From positions 33,640,343 to 33,704,342 of the forward strand of contig NC_080671.1 of assembly GCF_030247195.1 (NCBI RefSeq): a stretch of DNA of 64,000 nt. The letters run 5' to 3'. This stretch comes from Topomyia yanbarensis. Lineage: Eukaryota; Arthropoda; Insecta; Diptera; Culicidae. Below, piece by piece: positions 25,083-36,433 of this stretch; within the stretch, counting starts at the first letter, position 1, and each line of letters begins with the position of its first letter. A model generated the notes under the pieces. That model was not told the DNA's origin and searched no databases. It saw only the letters and a list, made by a program, of their open reading frames with translations. A program made the translations under genes and the position numbers.

Positions 25083-25980
25083 CTAATTTCTGGAGCCTAG
25101 GAAGGAAATGAAAGCGTCTTTCATTTCAGCTGAATTTTGAACAAATCTTTCGAGTAGAGCGGTTCGTTGCGACTCCAACTCAAACAACTTTTGATCTGTC
25201 TCTCTCAAATATTCGTTCTGTTCTCTAGATGCTTCCTCCATTTTATCCCATCGTTTTAGGAGCTCGTTCTGGAATATATTTTTCTTCTCCTTCTTTCCAG
25301 CTCTCAACGGCATTCCAGAATCCAGCGACGGTCCTGCGTAGGATAGATCGGAATCAACGGCTTCTTCTACATATTCTGCAATTATCTCAGCATCTGAACA
25401 ACAAATAAAATGAATATTTTTATTAGTCACAAAAAATCCATATTGAACGCTATTCTATAAGCTTTTTATGTATTACGTTCTGTTGTTTTTTTGTTGTACG
25501 CTTAATACATAACAAGACTGAATGTTTTGGGAAATGAACAAAAAACCGGGGAATTACCTGGCAATAATTCAGAGAAGCTTTCTTCAACTCGTTGAGACAC
25601 GTTGGTTATTGGGAATGTACCCAAAAAGCTGTGGATTTTGGCATAAAACGGCCAGGTCGACGGTGATCCTCCGGAGGGACCGATTAGAGCTTTCTCTTTT
25701 CTAGAAAAACGATAATCATTTTTTGCTTGTTTTAATTACATCAAAAGTATACCTACTTGTATTTTGATGTGAGGTTGTGAATTCTCACTTTAATTTCGTC
25801 CGTTCCTACGGTAAAACCCCTTTTGTCCAGCTCATGTCTAATTTCCTGGTAGACGTGGTTGTTTTTACGATTTCCTCGCAAATCCGCAATTTTGTCGGCC
25901 CACAGCTCTACCAGCAAATCAATGCAAGCAGCGCTCCATCGACTTTTCTTCGTTTTCTTTGAACTGCGTTCAGGCTCCAT
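25083..25980 (-). CDS. Harbinger Myb/SANT-like DNA-binding partner protein, three exons
   Basis: Exons on the minus strand are 25980-25757, 25700-25558 and 25393-25083. The donors GTAGGT and GTAATT and both AG acceptors preserve the frame, giving 225 residues. The N-terminal 100 residues form a trihelix/Myb-SANT-like domain with spaced tryptophans at 15, 27 and 91 and the typical KEKALIGPSGGSPSTWPFY segment. The end (about 155-220) is rich in E, K, Q and L with heptad-like spacing, likely a coiled coil. In Harbinger elements this second protein binds DNA and helps bring the transposase to the nucleus and the element ends. It is convergent with the transposase gene. A 26-bp tandem repeat lies just upstream of its start. 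No lesion is visible. Confidence 0.88.
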
Positions 25981-26033
25981 TATTTTCGAAGCAAATCACG
26001 TGCACCAGCCACCAAAACAAAATTATGAAGAAT

Positions 26034-26111
26034 GAAGTGTATACAATTGCCATCGCAACGAAGTGTACACATTTGTCATCGCAACGAAATGTATACAATT
26101 GTCATGGAATT
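26034..26111. repeat. 26-bp tandem repeat upstream of the Myb-like gene
   Basis: Three successive units open GAAGTGTATACAATTG, GAAGTGTACACATTTG and GAAATGTATACAATTG. The first two are exactly 26 bp and end CATCGCAAC, and the third is partial. The array begins 54 bp upstream of the Myb-like start codon, inside the right end of the element. It may contain promoter or transposase-binding sites. Confidence 0.75.
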
Positions 26112-26179
26112 GTCATTTGACGATGTCACAAACTGACAGTAAAAGCTCGCAGGGTTGTGCTCGACTCACAAATATATTA

Positions 26180-26321
26180 CCTCGAGACGTGTTATTTAGA
26201 AAAAACAGGTTTTAAAATGACGTTTCGCTATATGAAATAACGCGATGGGAAAACATGTTATTCCTCTTAAAACACGAAATCAGACTTAAAACACGTTTTA
26301 ACTAGTAGTGTGAACATAGTA
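26180..26321. promoter_or_regulatory. Subterminal TGTTTTA-type motif cluster of the Harbinger right end
   Basis: Read inward from the right terminus, the words ACGTGTTTTAAG, TCGTGTTTTAAG, ACATGTTTTCC and ACCTGTTTTTTC occur within about 120 bp. A matching ACCTGTTTTATT lies near 18745 at the left end. Repeated subterminal words of this kind are candidate binding sites for the Myb-like protein or the transposase. The role is inferred from position only. Confidence 0.45.
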
Positions 26322-26484
26322 TTAATTCGTTCCAAACGACATATATCAAAATTATATTGTTACATGATATAAATATCAAATCAAGAAATAATTTTGATAT
26401 TTTCTTGATATGATTTTCTGATCGGGTACCCTCACCTTGGACCACCCTCACGTCCGCATTTCCTTCATCCACCCCGTATACCGA

Positions 26485-27410
26485 AATAAGATTTTATGCA
26501 ATTGCTCCAAAAACCGACTCTCTAACCGAGGCCCGGAGGGCCGAGTCTCATATAACATTCGACTCAGTTCGCCGAGATCGCAAAATATCTGTGTGTATGT
26601 ATGTCTGTATGTATGTGTGTATGTATGTATGTATGTTTGTGTATGTGCGGATTTGTTAACAAAATGTCCACATCAGTTTCTCGAAGATGGCTGAACCGAT
26701 TTTCACAAACTAAGATTCAAATGAAAGGTATAATATTCCCATATGTTGCTATTGCATTTTATTTTCAACCGACATATTGTTCCGGATTACGAGTTGAAGA
26801 GTATGGCTACAAAACAAAATTTGTTGATTTGTCCACATCGGTTTCTCGGAATTTTCTGAACCGATTTTGACAAACTTGATTTTAAATAAAAGGTCCATCA
26901 GCTGCTGTTGAATTTTGTGTGGATCCGAGTTCTGGTTCCTGAATTACAGGGTGATACGTACGATCACGCAGCAAATCCCGATTCTAACGAATTCTGCGAT
27001 GAATGTAAAAAGGTGAAATTTTTTCCAAAATGTAAATACAACTGTTGAATTTGTAGATCTAGGTCACCAACAGTCATTCAAAGTCTCTTTGGTCACACTG
27101 GCCACCATCGACGGATCCGGAAGCATCCAAATTCAGAATAACGGTTATATTGGTTTCTCGAAAATGGCTAGACCGATTTGATCAACTTAGTCTCAAATGA
27201 AAGGTGTTGCGTCCCCGGAAACTGATATTAAATTCCATCTCCATCCGACTTCCGGCTCCGGAGTTACGGGATGAATGCAAAAAGGTTCTCTTATATATAC
27301 TTACCAAGTGTAATAAGAATGAAAGAAATTTCCATAATGTTATATTGTACGAACCAGCTATTAAATCATAGTTTGGAGAAATGAGAAAGGCACAATTGCA
27401 CCTCTAGGTG
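26485..27410 (+). repeat. Microsatellite-bearing interspersed repeat, long copy 2
   Basis: It is organised like the copy at 16.4 kb: GAGGCCCGGAGGGCCGAG, CAGTTCGCCGAGATCGC, a TATG/TG microsatellite (about 26590-26645), then three diverged modules with GCTGAACCGATTTTC and TCCGGAGTTACGGG. It closes with GAGAAAGGCACAATTGCACC. Non-coding. Confidence 0.7.
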
Positions 27411-28379
27411 GATTAACTTTTGAGAATCGCTGTACATTGAACAGAAATCGAAATAGTAAATGAGAAATAAAGGTTTTGTCTATTGTACGAAGATAGCGAT
27501 CTCAATATAAAAGTAGATATAGAAAGTATCACCTTTACCCGAAAGACATGTTGCGGTTAATGTCTACAGATTCTGAACTGAACTGGCAACTCTGTCTTCT
27601 TGATATGTTATTATCTTCTTATGAAGGAAATCTTCAATAAACAGACTTGTATTACATGAATGTATGGTCCAGCCTGATATTTTCTTGTTCGTTTTCTGTT
27701 GTGATCCGTGTACAACGAGTAACGACTCCGGAATTTCTTCTTAAAGGAAATTATGAAACATGGTTTTATTCTTTTTTCTAAGATTATGTGAAGTTATCTC
27801 GATTTAGAAATAAAATTTGAGGACAACCAAAAATCAGCATCTATAAATTCTGATGAAATGAATCTACCCCACCCAAAAGATTACAAACATGGATCCAAAA
27901 CTCGAAGAGTTTTTTTTCTCTTTCAATCATCTTTCTTTTATTGTTGATAAAGACAAACAGGATTCTCAACACAAAATTGCAATAAAATCCGTCGTTTAGT
28001 ACAATGACTCGAACTGTCTACTTTAGTTCATTCAAATATAAAGCTTTGAATTTAAGCCAATTGTATTTTACCAGGCAGGATAGGATCAGGAAGAAGGGTC
28101 ATTCTAGCTTCCATTAGCTATCCCCTAGAGCGAGAAAAGAAATGAAAAAGGCATGGTAAAATGCGTTACTACATTAATCAACATCTTGAAAAGGTATAAG
28201 ATTATCGAATAAATTTGGTCAACACCTTTCCACACCTCCTCGTTCGTAAAGTGTCATTTTCGCCCAAGACCCGGAGAAATCTGAAAATATATTTTTTCTG
28301 CTGAGAATGGGACTTTGTATACATTGAAATTTATCTGAATTTACTGTTAATTTAAACCCAACATTTTTTTTGTAAGTCC
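27411..28379. other. No recognisable gene
   Basis: AT-rich DNA. No motif-bearing frame or clear element boundary was seen. Confidence 0.45.
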
Positions 28380-28810
28380 TTGTTAATCGATTTCTTAATA
28401 TATAGGCCCCCCCTAAAAACTGATAAAATTTTAATGACTTTCTCGGGTTATTTTATATCGATTTATAGCATTCTACGAAGTTGTAGACAATGGGATTGTT
28501 CATTAGATTCTCACTTTTAGTATTTTTTGAATGTCTATAGTACCAATTAGTAGCAAAAATGAGAATTAATTCAATTAAAAAACTTAAGTTTTCAATCAAA
28601 AAAATTTAAAATAAAAAGTTGTTCTAGACCCCCCGACAGAATATTTTAATTTTACTTTCGAATGAAAGGGAAAAATCCATTCTTTCATATCCCGAAGTTT
28701 TACAGATGCCGATTTTTTTGAATAAAGTTGTTCGATAATGACACCGTGTTCTTCTTACTTTGATTTGATTTTTTGAATATGTCTAGTACCCAGACATGTT
28801 CTCAAATTTA
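28380..28810 (-). repeat. Interspersed repeat family RX, copy 2 (inverted)
   Basis: Read on the minus strand it gives TAAAATATTCTGTCGGGGG, then a GAAAACTTAAG block and a GAGAATCTAATGAACAAT block, matching 12.6-13.0 kb in order. TTTCATATCCCGAAGTTT near 28686 is shared with 57.5 kb. Confidence 0.6.
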
Positions 28811-29084
28811 ATAACTTGCAAGAACACATTTGATAAGTTATCCGCTATACTACTACGAAGAAATCCCAATCTTCTCCGACGAGAACAATGATGATCTTTG
28901 GCTTCTTAGAATTTTAAACTGATCTTTCATCGTTCCTTTCGAACGTGAAAGTCTAATATCAGATTGGTCGGAGAAGAGCATGTTCAGTTACAGCAGATGG
29001 ATTGGATGGTCATAAACGTCTTCTACAGTAGAGATGGTCGGGTTCGGGTTTTTGGACCCGAAACCCTGATCCAACCCGAACCCG

Positions 29085-29280
29085 ACGGGTTTCGGGTCGG
29101 GTTCGGATTCTATAAATTTGAGCTTCTGGGGTTCGGGTCGGGTTCCGGGTTTTCAAATTTTAAATTCTCGGGTTCGGGTCGGGTCCGGGTTTTTGAAATT
29201 TTGAGCTTTCGGGCTCGGATCGGGTTCGGGTTTTTCAAATTAGAAATTATCGGGATCGGGTCGGGTTCGGGTTTAGAACA
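29085..29280 (+). repeat. 41-bp G-rich minisatellite
   Basis: Five units recur every 41 bp (anchors near 29090, 29131, 29172, 29213 and 29254). Each has a GGGTTCGGGTCGGGTTCGGG-type head and an AT-rich tail. At least three units contain four uninterrupted G3 tracts separated by 2-4 bases, fitting the G-quadruplex pattern. Because 41 is not divisible by three, the open frame through it (28964-29302) reads the unit in changing frames and is unlikely to be a real gene. An inverted AACCCGAACCCGA stretch precedes it at about 29074-29085. Confidence 0.8.
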
Positions 29281-29289
29281 AAACAACCC

Positions 29290-30485
29290 AACCATTTCTT
29301 GACGCTGTTTGCGCCTGTACACAAAACCCAGTCTCTTTTTGTAGTAGTGAATTATACTTCTTGATACGAATGGATGACACATATAACCGTACTAAATGTT
29401 AGCACCTTTGAACCGCTAGAATTCGTCGTTTTTCTGATGCTTAAACATTGAATTTTTTTTTTTGTATAAATTGAATTATAATTGTTTTAACTATGTAGAT
29501 TGTAAACAGAAACATGAATTTAATTGATAATTAAATTTCAATGCAGCACTATTTGTATATTCTTGGCATAGTTGCGATCCACGAGATGCTTTTTAACCAT
29601 TAACTACAAAGGTCGTTGCAGCCCGAGGACGATTTGACAATTCCCATATATTGAACTCACAAATTTGATGGTACTTTGGTGGCATTATATGGCGGCTCAA
29701 ATTGAAAAAAGGCACATCGCCATTTAATTTTTTAAATGAGTCTGTCTTTGTTCCATCAGACCTAACCAGAAAACATAGTAGATTCCATTTAAAAAAAAAC
29801 TTACGCCAGGTTTCGTTGTTCATGACACTCAAATGATGATGGTATATTAGCGCTACTATCAAATCAGTAGTACATATATAAAACAAGCACTTTCTGTCAG
29901 ATTGTCCCCGGGCTGGGCCGTTGCATGATCCGGATTCCTTCATGAAAATACATGAATTTCCACGATCTTAAGGATCGCAAAAATCTTATGTGTTCTGTTG
30001 AGAGCATTGACGGATTTTTATAAGTTTGGAGTCGTTCTGAGAGCTCCATTAGAAATGTCGAATAATATCTGCTGGTGCGCTTACCGTATAATCTGAAGCA
30101 TAAAATAAATTAGATACCCTATCATAGATCGTCCTAACGCTAGTGATGTGACATAAAGAACGTGTCAGAGAATCTTTTTTGACACCCTTCGACACAAGTT
30201 TGATCGTACTTAGCGACACTAAATTAGTTTTTTCTTGTGGGATTTAACCATTTCTTATGGGACATCCCCCAGGACTTGGGGTTTGCTCAGAAACACAAAT
30301 CGTGTTTTCGTTTTGGGAGCTAGCGCCAATCCTACGTTAAGTTAGTGTCAAATTCTGATGAGAGGAAATCGAAACGAAAATTCCGTAACTAATTCAATCT
30401 CTTTTTTATTCTAGTCTAGATTCTAGGTTTAGATCAGAAGCCAGGAACTGGACGAAAACCGTGAACAGCGCGCAAAATATGAGGG
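29290..30485. other. No recognisable gene
   Basis: A minus-strand frame of 116 codons (29593-29943) has no identifiable domain. The rest is AT-rich without clear repeats. Confidence 0.4.
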
Positions 30486-30489
30486 AGCG

Positions 30490-30690
30490 CTGATGGCTCG
30501 TTTTAAGCGGAATTCAAACATTTCGTTGCGGAAGTTAGCCAAGAAAATTGTTTCGCAAGATTTCGTCCAGAGGTCCAATAAACCATGTACAAGGTGCAGC
30601 AATGCAGCATTTTCGGGACGGACGCCCGCAGAGTGTTGCCAAAACACGCGATCGGAAACTCTATTAATTCGGCTTACGCGTGCTTCAGAA
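30490..30690 (+). pseudogene. Tc1/mariner-type transposase N-terminal fragment
   Basis: The plus strand reads MARFKRNSNISLRKLAKKI, which resembles the first helix-turn-helix of IS630/Tc1/mariner transposases found in insects. After frame changes, MYKVQ and then SVAKTRDRKLY continue the homology in other frames. The rest of the DNA-binding region and the catalytic DDE/D domain are missing. It is an inactive remnant, and no terminal repeats could be assigned. Confidence 0.5.
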
Positions 30691-30699
30691 ATGATAATG

Positions 30700-32229
30700 G
30701 CCATATAACGTAGAAATACCTGAATGCGGTTCAGGATGTACATATATTAAAACACTGAACAACAACAACCTATTAAACAATGTTTGTTAACAAAAACGAT
30801 CGCAGAACCTTAAAAGGAAGTGTTTAGTAACATGATAGCCAGCATTTACCTCTTCTTATCAACTTCTCGGCAATCGCCAATAAAATTACCAACTGCGTCC
30901 ATTTCGCGAAGTCAGTGTTTAAAATTAGCACTCCTTACGCTGTTTCCCTTGAAAATGGTAGCAGGAACAAAAAATCCGGCCGAGATAAGACAACACGGTA
31001 AGTGGAAACAATAAAGATTATAGCAACTGCAAAGCGACCTTTATCCGTTACGGACCTATGCAGCAGAAGTGAGGGAGGAAAGCAAAATCAGTCAAAATAC
31101 GAAAATCAAACTCACCCGTCACTAAGTATAGGAAAGGCGTCTTATCAGTTAATCAGCGACGGAGCCGAACAATGGCTGAAACGCGTCACCCTCGAATACG
31201 GAAATCCCCACCCTATTCGCCATTGGGGTTCGAAACCCAATTGGATCCGATAGCAGATATCAAGCGTTTAATCAAAGTAAGCCTGCCCCAAGTGAAAATT
31301 TCCAGCGCGCACTTCATGCAGCTCCGATCGGTTACGTCTGACATTTCAAGTGGCTACATCATTTAATGCATATACACATCTGCTCCCGAGTCGTCAACCG
31401 CCGAAGCCGTACGTACAAGTCTTATTACAATTATTTAAATCATTTAGCCGACGTTAAATTTATCATAACGCTTCGGCGGCGCAGTCATCGCTGCCTTCAA
31501 CTATGTTGATATATTTATATACGTACATATGTGATTGCTCTGCGCGAGCTCGGCCGACTGTGTGATGCAGCTAGCCACTCTGAAGATGATGGCGTCTCAA
31601 CTCAATACTTTTTCCTCGTATTGCCACTACTTATTGTACACATCATCGCGCATTCTACATCATCGTCATATTTACACGCTTGGTGGCGTTTCTTCCTACT
31701 TCCTCGTCGGGGTATATCACTACCGCGATGCGAGCGACTAAGCTCTATAATAAATAGCAGCACTCCGTTGCGGCGTGACGGGGCATACTAACACATTCGC
31801 GCATACCTACTATTCTCTGTCTTGTCCGAAAGTGTCGCATCTTTTCTATTCATCAACATCATCACTGCCATTGTCGTGATCATAGCAGTCCGCTCATGTG
31901 CTTGTGTCTTTGCCCCGCTCAGCAAAATATTCAGAGGCAACAGCGACTGTCACTGAAGCTGTGTTTTGCATCTGACTAACTGATGATCGCAGCAAGCCAA
32001 GAACCTCTCGATGAGTGCGTGTGACGATGATGGTGATCTGTTGTACAGCTTATGTAAATCGGGGGTCAAAATACCGCAATATTTTTATTTCCAATCAGTA
32101 TTCTCTGTTTGGGTGAAATTCCTTAAAATAGATTATTCAATCTGAGTGAACATTACTCTTAAGGAACTCAGCGATTTACAGTGTTATTTCTATATATTAA
32201 ATGCTTTGAAATTTTGAAAAATGGTGTGG
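30700..32229. other. No gene that can be supported
   Basis: From about 31370 to 32060 the DNA is GC-richer and unique-looking. It contains CCGCCGAAGC near 31391 and the inverse GCTTCGGCGG near 31471, about 70 bp apart. Frames of 60-90 codons on the plus strand show no domain. Confidence 0.35.
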
Positions 32230-32297
32230 AAGTTAAGCAGGCCCGTAGCCAGGAGTTTATTTCGGGAGGGCTTAAAAAATTATTGTATAAAGCTTTT

Positions 32298-32465
32298 TTT
32301 TATTTCGATTATAGAGGTTTTAACCTTATGGTTATCCGCCTCTTTTTGGGTTAGAAAATTTCTTTAGAAAAATTTCTAACCCTATATGTGCGGGATTGAT
32401 GAACGAACCGTGATGAGCCGCGTACAAGGCAATCGTTTTACCAACTACGCTTTACCCGCCCCTGC
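32298..32465 (-). mobile_element. tRNA-derived SINE (Feilai-like), copy 1
   Basis: Exact 11-bp duplications ATAAAGCTTTT flank the element (32287-32297 and 32466-32476). On the minus strand it begins with a tRNA-like region (GTAGTTGGTAAA resembling an A box, then CGGTTCG...AATCCCGC, a split B box). A tRNA-unrelated part with an inverted GGGTTAGAAA / TTTCTAACCC pair follows, and it ends AAAACCTCTATAATCG plus an A-rich tail. It inserted into the hAT element. A short insertion appears to break the B box, so internal promoter function is doubtful. Confidence 0.75.
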
Positions 32466-33010
32466 ATAAAGCTTTTAGTTCTAATTATTTCATATTGTCA
32501 CTAGAAACTAAACGAAATTTTGAAAAGTTCTTAATGAAAACAAAGCCAAATCTAAGACAATCCATGTTCTTTGTCACAAGAAAGGCTATAGTACATCAAC
32601 AAATTATTGATGTTTAATTTGATTTTTATTATTTATTTTTAATTACAAGTTACAATTTACTCTCGTTGCAACAATGGATATTCTAGAGATTCTCAGTATT
32701 TATGCGCTAACCGAATATGATAATCCTTGACGGTGCTGGAAAACGCAAGGTGTTCTAAGCTACACGTTTGAAAGGTGTAGAAAACGCTAAATCGAAATGA
32801 GTAGAAAAATATCCATAAAATGTTCGATCGAAGAGAATGTCGAAATTTGCACAAAATCTTCTGATTTAGCAAATGAATTGTAGATGGTTCAACTTCTATT
32901 TTCTTGATCTGGCGTCCTGTAACTATTACCAGTTCTAATGCATCATGCTAACATAATTTTTTGGCATACCCCAGTTAGGATCTTTGGTGATCAATAGGAT
33001 CAAAATATAT

Positions 33011-34818
33011 GGGTCATTCCACGTCAGATTTACAATCAAAATTTGAATTCCTTCCAATTTTTTTTCTTGCATTCATTAGCTAAAAATAATTGACACGTAT
33101 TTTTTATTTTGGCTGAATATGATTTTTTTCAAGTTATTAGCTTTTGAACTTTTGAAGTTTATAACATTGATCATTTTTCAATCACTTATAACTCGGAAAC
33201 GATTCGATATATGGAAAAAAATATTAAATAAAAAAGTTGTGTACTCAATGAGCTTACTGAAAAAAAATTGCAATTTCTTTTTGTTATATAACTTATGAAA
33301 TTCGCAAATATTTGAAACAAATTAAATTTTTTAAAGTTGGACCAATTTTTTTACTTATTATTTTCTTTAAATATTAAGAATCATGTTAAAATAATTGTGC
33401 AAAAATCTGGGAGTGGATATCAAAATACTTATTACAATTATAAACTTAAAACAAGGCAATTTTACACCAAACGCCTAGTGATAGGCCTATTGTAATTGAA
33501 ATATCTCGTAAAATAGTTCGAATTTCTTTCTGAAATTTGTACACAATCTTCTCGATATAATTATAAATTATTTGAAAAAACTAAAAAGTTTTTTTTTGGC
33601 TCTACCCTGAAAAAAAAAAATTTGTTACTAATATTTGCATAATACATAAATTATTTAACAAAAACAAATATTACAAAAAAAAATCCGCCGAGATCTTCCG
33701 AAAACGCAGCTTTTATTATTTAATGCTTTTTTTTACAGAAATCTAATAGTTTCTCAGTTATCAGGGAATGAAAAATGTCCAATTCTATTAAATTTATAAA
33801 ACTTTAAAAAATCACTATATTATTAAAAGTCGATATTTGTATGTATATGATTTATGGACTCCCAAACGTCTTAACCAATTGCCGTAAAAATTTATGCATA
33901 GTAGGAATTTGTTATGGAGCGTGTTTGTGTGCTATTGGTGGGGATTATCTGCCTACAAGATGGCGCTTCGGAACAAATTGTGGTTTCCTCCTATTTCGTT
34001 GAAAGTCGCATCAACGCGCGATGGGTATTAGATAGTATTTTATAAAGTTCAAAAACTCATAACTTGAAAAAATATCAAATTCAGCCAAAGTAAAAAAATC
34101 GTGTCCATAATTTTCAGCTAAAGAATGCAAAAAAATTGGAAGGAACTAAAATTATAGTTGTAAATCGTGGAATGACTCGCATTCTGCAAATTTAAGACTT
34201 TTTTGGGGGTATTCTAATGTTAAAAGCAAATATTTTTTAAAGTCCCCCGAAATCAAATTTATTTTGATTACTATATTAAGAAGATTATGTGAAAATTTCA
34301 GAATGGAACTCGAAGTGTTTTACGAGATATTTCAGTTATAACAGGCCTTTCACTGGGCATATAGTGTAAAATAGCCTTGTTTTATGTTTATAATTGTAAT
34401 ATCTCGCAAAGAACTCCACTGCCAAATTTTTACACAATCTTTTTAACATGATTTTAATACTTAAAGAAAATAATAAATAAAAAATTTGGTCCAGCCTAAA
34501 AATATTCAATTTGTTTCAAGTAATTGCAAATTTCATAGGTTATATAACAAAAAAAAATTCTGATTTTTTTTTGGTAAGCTTATTTGAAAACGCAACATTT
34601 TTATTTAATATTTTTTTCAATGTATCGAGTCGTTTCCGAGTTATCAGTGATTGAAAAATGTTCAATTTTATAGACTTCAAAAGTTCAAATGCGAATAACT
34701 TGAAAAAAAAAAATTTAGCCAAACCAAAAAATACGTGTCAATTATTTTTAGCTAAAGAATGTAAGAAAACATTTTGGAAGGAATTTAAATTTTGGTTATA
34801 AAACTGACGTGGAATGAC
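33011..34818. mobile_element. 1.8 kb palindromic element
   Basis: The ends are GTCATTCCACGTCAG and its exact inverse CTGACGTGGAATGAC (34804-34818). The outer 400-500 bp on each side are inverted copies (TTGACACGTATTTTTTATTTTGG on the left, with its counterpart near 34728 on the right). An additional inverted copy of the outermost block sits internally at about 34040-34180, ending GTGGAATGAC. The arms are therefore built from duplicated modules. The target duplication is unclear (possibly TATG). No coding content. Confidence 0.65.
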
Positions 34819-36433
34819 TTATGTATTTCAATGATTTAATCAACTAAAGGTAACTGCCCGGAATTTAATCTATTCAAGAAAATTGTCCACAAATCGAATG
34901 AAAATCACTTATCACTGTTACTACTATCTTCTAATTTACGTAAAATTTTACTAAATGCTTCATTGCTGACAACATAACTAGAAACTATAAATGTGAACAA
35001 GCTCAATAATTTCAGCATCTCTTAATTTCGACACATAGAAGGGAATACATCGCACTTACTTCCCCTCGATTTCAATTTATTGATTCCTTTTTGCTTTTTT
35101 TCTCCGTGATGTCCATAAAGACCAAAAATAAAACGAAAGACTGTAATATAATGAAAACATGAAATCGAAACAATAATCCCACCTTATTGACTTATAGACT
35201 CAACTAGTTACAACATTTTAGTCGCTCTCCGTGATAACCTACTGATGTCTGATCAATCTATTGACACGTCGTTTTCAAACTTACATAGGCATTAATTAGA
35301 AACCATCGAAAGCGACTAAAATGCTGCTGGTGGTTGCAACATTAAGTTTATTATGGTTGATTGACTAATATGTGGTTTAGCATCAATTGATCAATTGACA
35401 TCCGAAGGAAAGTAAGTGTAAAATCACGTCAGTTAGTCCTACCGCTACTGTGTACGTTTCTGTATATCAACAAAATTAGTAATATACGATTCGTGGGTTG
35501 ATGAACACCTCAGGAAAACCGCTGGTTTGCCACTTTTTGGCTTGTTTACTTTTTCACGTTTTTCTTGCTTATTGTTCGATTTTCCAGACTAACAGTGTTT
35601 CAATACGGCCCGCATTCCCCACATAAAATGAAATTGAGTGTCAATAGAAATACTATTGCATTAAAATGATGCGAAAATAAAAAAAAAACTGTCGTCTCGG
35701 CTACAACTATGTCATCAGCTAATTGAAATGTTTTTGTTTAGAACGCTTGAGTGAGATGCCTGTCGTTTATATTAAGCGTACAGTGTTCTAATCTATTACA
35801 GAAATCCAATTTGCGTATGATTTAACTAACTTTCTTTATTCAGGCCAATATCTAGCATAAAATGAGTTTTGTTAGATGCCATCACTAGCCATAAATGTTA
35901 ATTTTGGGACAGTCTTTGTACTCAGTTTTCTATGAAACTTCTAAATTTTTATTATACAATTCGTTTATTTGAGTCGGTTCAATGCATTAGCTAAATGAAG
36001 CCTTGAGTCTTTAATATATTTCCACGATGTAAACAATGAAAATGATAAAACGCTAATGGTTGTCCAACAGATCTCGTGCGATTGACCTGTTTACTGACTG
36101 AGAAATATTTTTCATAACCAACCGCGTCTTGGTGGCAGTTCACATCTATCTTGTACACTTCGGTATTATTATCGTGGTAACTGCCATGTCCATGTTCGCG
36201 AATATCTGATTTCATTTTTGTTTTGTCCCCTTACGGGCCACCAGTGTCGACATCCTCAATGATGATGCTGACTGTTAATTTTGAGATACTAGACGCAGTT
36301 TTTGCCGTTAATATTATATGAACAGCAGCCACAAATTTGGCAATTGTTTGTTTTTCAGGTAATCGTATTGGAGACTTTGGATGTGCAAAGATGTAACGTG
36401 TACAATGATACTATCGCATTGCGTTTTGTACGT

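Larger units (their letters stand above)
18718..26321. mobile_element. PIF/Harbinger DNA transposon with both genes
   Basis: Both termini read inward TACTATGTTCACACTA (16 bp identical) and both are flanked by the trinucleotide TTA (18715-18717 and 26322-26324). This fits the TWA target duplication of PIF/Harbinger elements. The element carries the superfamily's two genes in convergent orientation: a DDE transposase (plus strand, 18792-25056) and a Myb/SANT-like protein (minus strand, 25980-25083), with only about 26 bp between their stop codons. All splice junctions are consensus and no stop breaks either frame. Its 7.6 kb length is inflated by later insertions in transposase intron 3. Removing that intron leaves about 3 kb, ordinary for the superfamily. 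Confidence 0.92.
17375..26426. mobile_element. TA-flanked outer element holding the Harbinger stack
   Basis: The left end is CCCGATCAGAAATTCA and the right end, read inverted, is CCCGATCAGAAAATCA. A TA dinucleotide lies outside each end (17373-17374 and 26427-26428). TATATCAAAAT-type words crowd both ends. Only about 1.4 kb belongs to this element: 17375-18714 and 26325-26426. The rest is the Harbinger insertion, and a piggyBac-type MITE sits in its left part. The TA duplication is consistent with a Tc1/mariner-type MITE, but no transposase is present to prove the superfamily. Confidence 0.65.

Noticed and set aside
28964..29302. 112-codon frame with glycine-rich repeats
   Set aside because: It simply reads through the 41-bp minisatellite in three successive frames; the antisense frame is equally open.
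33011..34818. Assembly artefact explaining the palindromes
   Set aside because: Arms are diverged and modular, and terminal motifs are precise, which is unlike an inverted assembly duplication; long reads would still be the decisive test.
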